Assembly (NCBI GenBank): GCA_025060275.1 | Contig: JANXCJ010000020.1 | Location: 1-20,396 of the forward strand | Length of the DNA stretch: 20,396 nt | Source: Bacteroidia bacterium | Lineage (GTDB): Bacteria > Bacteroidota > Bacteroidia > SpSt-205 | Direction: 5' to 3' | Part shown: positions 1 through 7,566 of the stretch, one piece after another | Numbering within the stretch: position 1 is the first letter of the stretch | Layout of the letters: each line of letters begins with the position of its first letter | Program-made: the position numbers and the translations under genes | The notes under the pieces: generated by a model | Seen by the model: only the letters and a program-made list of their open reading frames with translations | The model's database searches: none | What the model was told of the DNA's origin: nothing

Positions 1-164
1 TTGCGAATTTTGTACACTTCTATGTTTATCTCTTGCAGGGCTTCTGCTCTGGCGGAGCCTCGGTCTATTATACCTATGAGGGGGACATTTTTCTCCTTCA
101 AGAAGGTAGCTATGGCTGCCGCTAAGCGCCCCTGCCCTGAGTAAGCTATAGCGCAGATGGACAT
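1..164 (-). CDS. Probable formyltransferase (PurN-like), N-terminal fragment
   Basis: This is the first 54 codons of a gene that continues past the left edge of the window, starting at an ATG at 162-164. The protein opens with a beta strand, then an SGQG turn near residues 9-12, a helix, a second strand and an IIDRGSARAEAL segment. That layout matches the start of phosphoribosylglycinamide formyltransferase (PurN), where SGxGSN is followed by a helix and a strand ending in SNR. PurN carries out the first formyl transfer in purine synthesis. The usual asparagine after the SGxG turn is not seen here, so a related formyltransferase-fold or nucleotide-binding enzyme is possible. The start lies inside the end of the upstream TPR gene (19-bp overlap), which suggests translational coupling in one operon. 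Confident that it is coding, much less so of the product. Confidence 0.45.
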   Translation of the reverse strand, partial: MSICAIAYSGQGRLAAAIATFLKEKNVPLIGIIDRGSARAEALQEINIEVYKIR

Positions 165-2980
165 GGATCGAGCTTTTTACGAGCAAATGTAGCTTCCTCT
201 GATAGTCCTAAGCTCTCCGCTGCAGCTGCATAACTCTCCCACAAAAGCTGATCGTAGGGATTCACCTCTAATACTTGACTTAGGTATGTATAGGCCTCCT
301 CTTTTTTACCGTCTTGAAGAAGAACTCGCACCCATGCAGTTTGTGCAAGAGGATGGAGGGGGAACTGGGCTAATACGCCTTTTATCAGTTCAAGCGAGGG
401 AGAAACTTGCAGCATAAGCGTAGAGAGTATGAGAGAGTCAGCTCGCTCTCTTAGGTACTTCCTTGTAGAGTCTACCCATGCTAAGCTTTGGTCTCTCCTC
501 CCTTGTTTCCATCTGATTTCTGCCATAAGCGCGCGCAAGCGCACAGAATGTGGCACTCTTTGAAGTCCTGCAACAATATTTTCTTCTGCGCCTGCGGTGT
601 CTCCCTGTAAGAGGAAAAGACGGGCTACCCATTCGTAGGGTGAATCGTACTTGACTCCTCTATCTATCCAGGGTCGCAGGACTGTAACAGCAGTTTGAAT
701 ATCCTGCTTATAGAAGGCATATTGTCCAAATCTGAGGTAGTCAGCATCCTCCCAGCTCTGATAAGGGTGAATAAAAGAAGCTTCTTGAAGTTGACCCGAG
801 GCAGCTAATAGGACAGCCGCTTCCTTGCGCCCATCCCCTTCCAGAGGGGGATAGGTAGCCCATAAGCGGCTAGTAAGCGAATAGGCAGCCTCTAAACACC
901 CCGCATCCCCTAAGGCATAGCCTGCATATAAAGAATCAAGGGGGGTCTTCGCTTCTAAAAAGATTTCGGCGGCGCGCCGTGATAGTCCCTCTTCTTGAAG
1001 GGCTATACCTAAATACCGAAGTAAGCGAGGGGCTAATTCAGCATCATGATGCTGAAAATAAACTAAAAATTTCTGTGCTTCTGCAAAGGCCCTATGTCGT
1101 ACCAGTGTGACAAAGCGTCCTACAGCACTGGTATCGGTTTTTCCTCCTACCCATTGGCTATTCCAGCCCTGCTGAGGCGTAAAACTAAGTGTATCTAATA
1201 CTCCCATTAGGTATAGGTAGAGCAGGTTCTCTTCAATGACTGGATTAGCTGGAGGATTAGAAGCAAGCTCGCTCGCTACGCGAGCTGCCCATGCGGGCTT
1301 TCCATAACGAGCATAAAGGAGAGCTAAATGGAGGTAGTACTGCGGCTTGTGAGGGGCGTATCGTATGGCTTCTTTCCAGTAGTAAGCGGCTGAGTCTAAC
1401 AGACCCCTCTTGTAGAAGGCAAATGCAATCTGATTGTATAGAATGTCTGTACTGCTAAAACGGCTATGGTAGCTCTGAAGGGTCTGTATGGCTCTTACGG
1501 GTCTGTCCAGCGCCAACCATACTAAGGAAGCTTGAAGTGCAGCGGGTAGAAAAGGCTTGCTCAGAAGAGCACGCTCGTATCGCTCACAAGCTTTCTCTGC
1601 AATTTGAGTCTCTTGTGCTTCTAATCGGCCTAAGTTGTAGTTAGCTTTCGCTTCATACGGTAAAAAGAGTACTACCTCCTCGTAAGCGGCTCGTGCAGCT
1701 TGCCAATCACCTTTTACAAGTGCAGATTCGGCCTTAAGCACTGCATACAGCCGGGTGGGGAGCCGAGAGGTGGGCCAGTCGTTCCTTGCTTCAAAGAATA
1801 CCCATGTGCCCACTTGAAGAAAATAAACAAGCCCTAATGGAAGATATGTGCTCCGATAAAGCTCCCAGTAGGACATTCGGCGCGCCTTCCACAGAGGGTG
1901 GAAGTTGACCCCGATATATATCGCCATGGCTACAAGACCTGGTAGGGCCGCTCCCCATGCGAATAGAGCTATTCTATAAGTGTAAAGGTCCTGATGATTC
2001 AGCCCCTGGTATCCTAGTGGAGCTGCGCTGAGAAGGATAACCCCAGCCCACCCCCATAGGAAAGCTGCAGGCTCTCTAAATCCGCCTGCCCACAGTGGAT
2101 AAAAAGGCTGTAGACTACTAAAGCCTAATCCGACTCCGATAAGCATCAGAACGAGCCCTGAGGTATAAGCGGCTTCTTGAGGTAAAATCAGAAGAAGCAA
2201 GCTGGCTGTTCCCATAAAAAGCGCAAGGACCGCATACCCTCCGAAACCTGCCCTCATACGGCTGAGGAAATAAACGCCTAAACCCCCCCAAGCTATCCCT
2301 CCTTGAAGGAATACAATAAGTGATGCAGCGAGGGAGAGAATCCCAGGATATGCTATACTATCATGAAAAGCTACTAGTCCCTGCCATAGGGCAGGTAGGC
2401 CTAGTATTATGGCTACGAGGCTGGTAATGATAAGTATAGCCTGTTGCGTAGGGAGTCGCCAAATACCTGCCTGCATTAGATAAGTAGGAATAAGTACGAC
2501 TAAGGATAGCCCCAGAGAAACTACGTAGAAGGGGTCTGCCCCTGCCCATGCCTTCGCAGTGCCTCCTAAATAAACCCAGCTTGTCCAGGCAAAATAAATG
2601 AGATAGGGCCAAAATCCTTCCATCCGAGTAGCCGCAGTGAGCAAACTTCCCCACCCGCTCACTACAAGTATCCAGCTAACTATAAGCCACCAAGAGGAGG
2701 GGATTAGAATATCCGCCGCAGTTGTCTGATATACCCATCGTACAGGTACTTCAATAGCATACTTTCTGTAGCGTATCTCCACATTTCGGATGACCTCAAT
2801 GTTTTCTTCCTGGAAGTTTAGTGGAAGAAGGGCTTCTGAAAAATCATATCTTAGGAGCCAGCCACCTAAAGCCCAGAGAAGACTCAGAAGGCTAAGAAGG
2901 ATAAAAACACCCAGCACTTTTCTCTCCCCCGGAGGAATTTTTATCCAGAAACCTCTCCAATCCCACTCTTTTTCCATCAT
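146..2980 (-). CDS. Large multi-pass membrane protein with C-terminal TPR repeats
   Basis: The protein has 944 residues in two parts. The first ~400 residues hold about eleven hydrophobic segments: one near 22-44, then a polar loop at about 45-95 likely to lie outside the membrane, then a cluster from about 97 to 398. From about residue 410 the sequence becomes a helical-repeat domain with TPR-like units (for example GDWQAARAAYEEVVLFLP and YNLGRLEAQE), running almost to the C-terminus. The plan of membrane domain plus TPR tail resembles O-antigen ligase-type and other Bacteroidota envelope proteins, but I see no Wzy/WaaL signature and assign no reaction. The gene starts 16 bp after the stop of the transporter gene upstream and overlaps the PurN-like gene downstream, so the three probably form one transcript. 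The first two codons are both ATG, so the start may be either. Confidence 0.75.
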   Translation of the reverse strand: MMEKEWDWRGFWIKIPPGERKVLGVFILLSLLSLLWALGGWLLRYDFSEALLPLNFQEENIEVIRNVEIRYRKYAIEVPVRWVYQTTAADILIPSSWWLIVSWILVVSGWGSLLTAATRMEGFWPYLIYFAWTSWVYLGGTAKAWAGADPFYVVSLGLSLVVLIPTYLMQAGIWRLPTQQAILIITSLVAIILGLPALWQGLVAFHDSIAYPGILSLAASLIVFLQGGIAWGGLGVYFLSRMRAGFGGYAVLALFMGTASLLLLILPQEAAYTSGLVLMLIGVGLGFSSLQPFYPLWAGGFREPAAFLWGWAGVILLSAAPLGYQGLNHQDLYTYRIALFAWGAALPGLVAMAIYIGVNFHPLWKARRMSYWELYRSTYLPLGLVYFLQVGTWVFFEARNDWPTSRLPTRLYAVLKAESALVKGDWQAARAAYEEVVLFLPYEAKANYNLGRLEAQETQIAEKACERYERALLSKPFLPAALQASLVWLALDRPVRAIQTLQSYHSRFSSTDILYNQIAFAFYKRGLLDSAAYYWKEAIRYAPHKPQYYLHLALLYARYGKPAWAARVASELASNPPANPVIEENLLYLYLMGVLDTLSFTPQQGWNSQWVGGKTDTSAVGRFVTLVRHRAFAEAQKFLVYFQHHDAELAPRLLRYLGIALQEEGLSRRAAEIFLEAKTPLDSLYAGYALGDAGCLEAAYSLTSRLWATYPPLEGDGRKEAAVLLAASGQLQEASFIHPYQSWEDADYLRFGQYAFYKQDIQTAVTVLRPWIDRGVKYDSPYEWVARLFLLQGDTAGAEENIVAGLQRVPHSVRLRALMAEIRWKQGRRDQSLAWVDSTRKYLRERADSLILSTLMLQVSPSLELIKGVLAQFPLHPLAQTAWVRVLLQDGKKEEAYTYLSQVLEVNPYDQLLWESYAAAAESLGLSEEATFARKKLDPCPSAL

Positions 2981-2996
2981 CCTGCTGAATGCTTTT

Positions 2997-4505
2997 TTAG
3001 TTTCTCTTCTGCCTAAGGAATAGCATCAAGCCTGCAAAGACAGATAGTAAGAGTAATCCTACTTGATTCCATGTTTCTTTCAAACTATGGGAAAGCCAGA
3101 GGGGTAAGGCTTCCTGAGCCCAAGGCCATTCCTTTCCTGTGGAGATAGCTTTTATGGCTCCTATCCAGTCGCCATCTTGCGGTTGGACTATACTTCCCAC
3201 AAAGAGTGCTGCTAAGAAAATAGGAGTAACCCATCGTAAAATCCAGTGCCAAAGTCCTGGAAAGGGGAGGTAAGACTCACTAACAAGCACTTGCCAACCC
3301 CTGCTTCGTTGAAATAGATACCAGTGTCCCATAGCAGCTATCACTAAAAATATGCTACCTAGCCACTGGTCATACAGGTCTAACGTTCCTACCTCGTATC
3401 CTGCGATAGAGGGTGCTCCTAATACTATCTCTAACCCTACTATAGCCCATGTCCATTTTTGTGGAGAGCCTCCGAGTACGCCTGCCAGCCATGTAACTCC
3501 CACCCATCCCATCGCTATGAGGGAGGTTATGGCGGTTAAAAAAAGCAGAATATACCATATCACCACTAGGGCTCTCCCGCCCCACTCCGTGAGTACATAA
3601 GGCATTACTTCAAATCCCATGCTGAAGCCTGCCCGCTTCTGTACGGCTCCGAGTCCTAAAAAAGCTGTTACCAGAGGTATCACAATCAGTCCCCCTAATA
3701 CCACTTCTGCGAAGGTATTAGCTAATACAGTGGTAGAGCCCTCTTTTACTATGTCTCCTTTTTTCCAGGAGGCTGCATACACTGGGTACATCCCAAAACC
3801 TACACCAATAGAAAATAAAACCTGTCCTGTAGCAGCCAGCCATACAGCAGGCTGAAGAAGAGCTTTCCATTGAGGTACATATAAATATTGAATCCCTGCC
3901 CACGAGCTACAATCTGGGCACCTTCCTGTCTCTCCTAAAGCCACTGTGCCTATCGCAATTGCTAGGGCAGAAAGAAAAAGAAGAGGCATTCCATACAGGT
4001 TTATCTTTTCTACTCCGCCTTGGAGACCCCTGTAAAGGATATACGCTGTGATGATCCAACTAAAAATCCAAAAAAACCATGCCTCCTTTCTTACGAACTG
4101 GGCATGAAAGCTTACTATTTCTTCTAAGCTTTTACTCTCAAAGGTGCCTATGATTCCATGGTAAGCATATCCTAATGTCCAGCCCATAAGATATGCGTAA
4201 TATGCCCCTATGCCTAAGCTCACATATACGCTTAGGAGCCCGACATACCATCCCTTTTTTCCTTTCAGGCTAGCGAGCAGAGTAGGAGCACTTTGCTTTT
4301 GGAACTGGGCGCCGAGGCGTCCTAAGGTTATTTCTGCCCATACTAATGGTAGTCCTACTACTACAAGTGCCACTCCGTAAGGCACCAGAAAAGCACCTCC
4401 CCCCCACTTAGCCGCTTGGAAAGGAAAGCGTAGAAAATTCCCTAATCCTATAGCACCTCCTATGAGAGCCAGTAGGGCTCCTAGCCGACTGCCCCAGTGC
4501 TCCAC
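2997..4505 (-). CDS. Sodium-coupled neurotransmitter:sodium symporter (NSS) family transporter, LeuT type
   Basis: This is a 502-residue, roughly 12-TM inner-membrane symporter, the usual size for bacterial NSS proteins, which carry amino acids or related compounds with Na+. The TM1 unwound region (around residues 16-31, GAIGLGNFLRFPFQAA) closely resembles LeuT and keeps the Asn (about N23) and Arg of the Na+ site and gate. TM6 carries FSIGVGFGMYPVYA. TM7 carries NTFAEVVLGG. TM8 carries TAITSLIAM, with the Thr-Ser pair expected at the Na2 site. The LeuT Asn21 position is Gly here. The substrate cannot be read from sequence, but an amino acid is the family norm. The start is GTG at 4503-4505, because NSS proteins begin just before the WGSRLG motif and no ATG lies upstream in frame. 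A TACCTTCG element ends exactly 4 nt before it. This is the first gene of the leftward operon. Confidence 0.92.
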   Translation of the reverse strand: MEHWGSRLGALLALIGGAIGLGNFLRFPFQAAKWGGGAFLVPYGVALVVVGLPLVWAEITLGRLGAQFQKQSAPTLLASLKGKKGWYVGLLSVYVSLGIGAYYAYLMGWTLGYAYHGIIGTFESKSLEEIVSFHAQFVRKEAWFFWIFSWIITAYILYRGLQGGVEKINLYGMPLLFLSALAIAIGTVALGETGRCPDCSSWAGIQYLYVPQWKALLQPAVWLAATGQVLFSIGVGFGMYPVYAASWKKGDIVKEGSTTVLANTFAEVVLGGLIVIPLVTAFLGLGAVQKRAGFSMGFEVMPYVLTEWGGRALVVIWYILLFLTAITSLIAMGWVGVTWLAGVLGGSPQKWTWAIVGLEIVLGAPSIAGYEVGTLDLYDQWLGSIFLVIAAMGHWYLFQRSRGWQVLVSESYLPFPGLWHWILRWVTPIFLAALFVGSIVQPQDGDWIGAIKAISTGKEWPWAQEALPLWLSHSLKETWNQVGLLLLSVFAGLMLFLRQKRN

Positions 4506-4509
4506 CCTA

Positions 4510-4517
4510 CGAAGGTA
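4510..4517 (-). promoter_or_regulatory. Putative -7 promoter element TACCTTCG of the NSS transporter
   Basis: Read on the minus strand this is TACCTTCG, one change from the Bacteroidota -7 consensus TAnnTTTG. It is followed by 4 nt (TAGG) and the GTG start. The same spacing recurs at three other GTG-started genes here. It implies a transcript starting at or next to the start codon. I see no convincing -33 element. Confidence 0.5.
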
Positions 4518-4549
4518 CTTACTCTTTATCCTTTGTTTCTCTCAGGGGT

Positions 4550-4565
4550 AGGTTTTACAAAACCT
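4550..4565. promoter_or_regulatory. 16-bp palindrome, possible operator between divergent genes
   Basis: The sequence AGGTTTTACAAAACCT is a perfect inverted repeat with 7-bp arms and a 2-bp centre. It lies between the divergent NSS transporter and TonB-receptor genes, 28 bp before the receptor's ATG. It would overlap the -33 region of a receptor promoter whose -7 element is at 4580-4587, and sits upstream of the transporter promoter. The size and symmetry fit a dimeric repressor site. No regulator gene is present in the window. Confidence 0.4.
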
Positions 4566-4579
4566 TAACATGAGAAGTA

Positions 4580-4587
4580 GTTATTTG
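4580..4587 (+). promoter_or_regulatory. Weak candidate -7 element GTTATTTG of the TonB receptor
   Basis: The TTTG half of the -7 consensus is present and followed by 5 nt before the ATG at 4593, but the TA half reads GT. Position supports it and sequence only partly does. Confidence 0.25.
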
Positions 4588-4592
4588 CCCTA

Positions 4593-7367
4593 ATGGGGAG
4601 ATATCGTGTCGGGCTGTTTTTATGGATAGGGCTTCTTGGATGCATATACGCCCAAAGCCCCTCCAATGTTAGGCGATATCGCTTGTTAGTGAAGGATGCT
4701 CAGACCCAAGAAGGATTGGCAGGTGCTTCTGTAGCTCCCCTTCGGGAGGGTGTGCGAGGCGCTATAACAGATAGCATGGGCATAGCTCTCTTAGGAGTTC
4801 CCACGGGAATAGAGACCCTCTGGGTAGAAGTTCGTTATGTGGGCTACACAACTGAGCGAGTTCCTATAACGCCTCGCTCCTCTATGCTCATAGAGGTGAA
4901 GCTGAAAGAAGAAGGTATAGTGCAGGAAGAGGTAGTGATTAGTAGCGTACAGGAGACAAGGACGGAAGTCTCTTTGCTTGCGGCTCTCCAGCAGATGCCT
5001 CAGATTGCTACGGGGCTCTCTGCTCAAGCCATCCAGAAAACACCAGATAGAACAGCCGCAGCTGTACTTAGCCGAGTTACAGGTGTGTCTCTAAATGATG
5101 GACGGTTTCTTGTGGTAAGGGGCATGAATGAACGCTACAATCCGATTCTCCTTAATAGACTTCCGGCTCCTAGCACAGAGCCAGATAGTAGAGGTTTTGA
5201 TTTAGAAATCCTTCCCGCTGGGTTGATTGACCAAGTAAGGGTGTATAAGACACCCACAGCGCATCAGACAGGCGACTTTGGCGGCGGCTTAGTGGAAATT
5301 CTGACCCGTCGCAGTAGTGATAAAGCTACTTTTCATCTCCAGTTTAGAGGAAGTTATCTCCAAGGCACAACCTTCAGAAGAGGCTTAGCGAATCTGTCAA
5401 ACATCTCCGATCTATGGGGTGGAGGTGTATCTACGAGGTCTCTGCCTTCTGGCTTTCCTGCTGACTTTACGAATATTTCCTCCTCAGAGGCACAGCGCTG
5501 GACATATGCACTACCCCAGAATTTCAAGTTGAGAGAACTTTCCTCTGTGCCTCCGGCTTTTCAGCTGTCCCTTACCTATGGCATGCCTCTTTCTAGGAAG
5601 TTATGGATTTTGACTGGAGGAGCATATAGCCGAAGCTTCCAAACTCTAAGAGTAGAGAGAAACCGCTACGAGGTATTGGTACTACGCCCTGGCGCTAATG
5701 CGAAACTTTTCTCTTACACAGACTGGCAGACCACACAAATAACGCGCCTTTTCGGCTTTGCGAATCTTCTCTGGACACCTCGTCCCGGCCAGCAAGTAGA
5801 GACTAATCTTTTTGCAGCTAGACTTTGCGAGGATGAGACAATTATCCGAGAGGGATTTTCGTTTTATCAGAGAGGTTCCGATGCTTTCTTTCGGAATTAT
5901 AGCATGCAGTATGTTGCTCGCACCCTCGTCTCCATGCAATTGGGAGGCATGCATCGCTTGGGGGAGTTTACGGCTATTCGGTGGGATTTAGGAGGTACTA
6001 CCTCCTTTCGGGAAGAGCCAGACTTTCGGCGTGTGCGTACAGTGAAAGAAAACGGCGACTCCCTATTCCGAATTATTTTGCCTCCGGGACCTACCACCTT
6101 TGATGCAGCACGCTTTTACAGTTCTTTGAGTCAATATGCAGGTGTAGCACAGGTTTCTCTTTTAGCGGAGTGGAATACATGGAAGTTTGTAGGAGGTGTG
6201 CAGGGAGAGGGTATCTCTCGGACTTTTTGGGCGAGGTGGTTTTCATATACTTTGCCCGCAAATACTGATCCTGTCTTTATTCAGCGGTGGACAGCTCTTC
6301 CCATACAAGAAGCCTTCACGGGTGAATACATAGGGCAGTTACGATTGCGGGAGGGTACAAATCCTACTGATAGATATGATGCGCAGCAGCTCGTCTTTGC
6401 ACCATATGCCTCTGTGGAAAGGCAACTCGGGCGCCTATCCTTTCAAACAGGGCTCCGGTACGAGTATAGCCAACAAAGGCTTAGTTCTGCTACTGCCACG
6501 GCTCCCGTAGAGGTAGTAACCCCTTTCCCTCTTCTAATGCCTTTTGCGAACTTAGGATACAGCCTAAGTGCTACCCAAAAACTGCGGTTTGCTTATAGCC
6601 GCACGCTCAATCGTCCTTCTCTTCGAGAGCTGGCTCCTTTTCTCTACTACAATTTCGCCCTTGAGGTACAGCAAGCAGGCAGCCCCTCCCTGCGTCCTGC
6701 TTCACTTCATAACATAGATGCAAGGTATGAATTTACACCTTCTTTAGACCAGCTTGTTGCGGTGGGAGCTTTTTACAAGCATATCCGCAATCCTATTGAG
6801 ACCTACATCTTACGGGGTGCTGACCAACCTACTGTACAGTTTGGGAATGCGCCTTATGCCCAGCTTTTGGGATTAGAGGCAGAGGCACGCATTCGTTTTA
6901 GTCAGACCCTATCTACTATCCTCAACGCTGCCTATATCTGGAGTCAAGTAGATATGGGACGCGCAGTCTACGGTACAAGCGGTTCTTCTATGCCTAGTCA
7001 AGCCCGTTTCCGTCCCTTACAAGGACAGGCTCCATATCTTTTCAATATGCTCTTTGTCTATACCCCTGTGAGTCAGAAATGGGAAATCGCCACCTCAGGT
7101 CAGCTAATAGGACCTCGCCTCTGGTGGGTAGGGGACAACTTCAATCCAAGTGTATTTGAGATGCCTCGCCCTATCTGGGATGCTCATCTCCGACGAAAAC
7201 TGGGTAGAGGCTTCTATATCCAGTTGCAAGCAAGAGATATTCTAAATACGCCTTTTGTCTTTCGGCAAGACTCTGACCTTAATGGAAGCATCACACGCAA
7301 GGAGGATGTAATATTTAGGTATGTGCGAGGCTCAGAGTGGAGCCTTACCTTGGGTTGGCAGCTCTGA
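4593..7367 (+). CDS. TonB-dependent outer-membrane receptor with carboxypeptidase-regulatory-like N-domain
   Basis: The 924-residue protein imports an unidentified ligand across the outer membrane using TonB energy. A signal peptide (positive n-region, hydrophobic core, cut near YAQS at residue 20-21) is followed by a carboxypeptidase D regulatory-like beta domain (about 28-107; GLAGASV, ITDSMGIALLGVP, RYVGY). Next come the plug (about 125-240; VLSRVTGVS, VVRGMNERYNPILLN, SRGFDLEILPAGLIDQVRVYKT region, GDFGGGLVEI) and a 22-strand-type barrel ending in an aromatic-containing strand (SLTLGWQL). A DxDxNGxIxxxE loop lies at residues 893-904, just before the last strands. No SusD gene follows and SusC hallmarks are not obvious, so it belongs to the wider TonB-receptor class, not a SusCD pair. 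The ATG at 4593 is the only start giving the signal peptide. The secreted protease gene follows 199 bp downstream on the same strand. Confidence 0.92.
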   Translation: MGRYRVGLFLWIGLLGCIYAQSPSNVRRYRLLVKDAQTQEGLAGASVAPLREGVRGAITDSMGIALLGVPTGIETLWVEVRYVGYTTERVPITPRSSMLIEVKLKEEGIVQEEVVISSVQETRTEVSLLAALQQMPQIATGLSAQAIQKTPDRTAAAVLSRVTGVSLNDGRFLVVRGMNERYNPILLNRLPAPSTEPDSRGFDLEILPAGLIDQVRVYKTPTAHQTGDFGGGLVEILTRRSSDKATFHLQFRGSYLQGTTFRRGLANLSNISDLWGGGVSTRSLPSGFPADFTNISSSEAQRWTYALPQNFKLRELSSVPPAFQLSLTYGMPLSRKLWILTGGAYSRSFQTLRVERNRYEVLVLRPGANAKLFSYTDWQTTQITRLFGFANLLWTPRPGQQVETNLFAARLCEDETIIREGFSFYQRGSDAFFRNYSMQYVARTLVSMQLGGMHRLGEFTAIRWDLGGTTSFREEPDFRRVRTVKENGDSLFRIILPPGPTTFDAARFYSSLSQYAGVAQVSLLAEWNTWKFVGGVQGEGISRTFWARWFSYTLPANTDPVFIQRWTALPIQEAFTGEYIGQLRLREGTNPTDRYDAQQLVFAPYASVERQLGRLSFQTGLRYEYSQQRLSSATATAPVEVVTPFPLLMPFANLGYSLSATQKLRFAYSRTLNRPSLRELAPFLYYNFALEVQQAGSPSLRPASLHNIDARYEFTPSLDQLVAVGAFYKHIRNPIETYILRGADQPTVQFGNAPYAQLLGLEAEARIRFSQTLSTILNAAYIWSQVDMGRAVYGTSGSSMPSQARFRPLQGQAPYLFNMLFVYTPVSQKWEIATSGQLIGPRLWWVGDNFNPSVFEMPRPIWDAHLRRKLGRGFYIQLQARDILNTPFVFRQDSDLNGSITRKEDVIFRYVRGSEWSLTLGWQL

Positions 7368-7413
7368 AGGGGCATTAGGAGAGCTAAGCAGCTAATCATA
7401 GTAACTATTCGCT

Positions 7414-7462
7414 GGATTAAGTGAAGGAAATAAGCCACAACTTAATCCTGTCCTTGATTAGG
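7414..7462 (+). promoter_or_regulatory. Mutually exclusive hairpins in the receptor-protease gap (attenuator-like or weak terminator)
   Basis: Three segments can pair in two exclusive ways. Segment A (GGATTAAG, 7414-7421) is perfectly complementary to segment B (CTTAATCC, 7441-7448) with a 19-nt loop. Segment B (7441-7447) can instead pair with segment C (GATTAGG, 7456-7462), giving 7 bp including one G-U across an 8-nt loop, followed by GGTTTTGT. The second form resembles a weak intrinsic terminator and the first an anti-terminator. The rest of the 190-bp gap (7368-7557) is AT-rich, with no coding signal I can support. Confidence 0.35.
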
Positions 7463-7552
7463 GGTTTTGTGCTCAAAAACGGTAAATTACAATGCTCTGC
7501 TTTTTATAGCCTATGGAGGTGTAGAAGAAGAGTAAATTCACATGGATTTTAT

Positions 7553-7560
7553 TTATTTTG
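7553..7560 (+). promoter_or_regulatory. Candidate -7 element TTATTTTG of the M43 protease
   Basis: TTATTTTG differs from TAnnTTTG only at the second base and lies 6 nt before the ATG at 7567. It suggests that the protease has its own promoter as well as any read-through from the receptor gene. The AT-rich setting makes a chance match quite likely. Confidence 0.35.
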
Positions 7561-7566
7561 GAGTGT

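Noticed and set aside
146..2980. O-antigen ligase/polymerase (Wzy/WaaL) with TPR tail
   Set aside because: The architecture is similar but I find no recognisable Wzy_C signature in the membrane half.
4593..7367. SusC-type polysaccharide receptor
   Set aside because: No SusD-like lipoprotein gene follows, and the next gene is a protease; the plug and barrel fit the general TonB-receptor class.
7558..7566. TTG start of the M43 protease three codons upstream
   Set aside because: The ATG at 7567 gives a normal signal peptide, and the TTG is part of the -7-like TTATTTTG.
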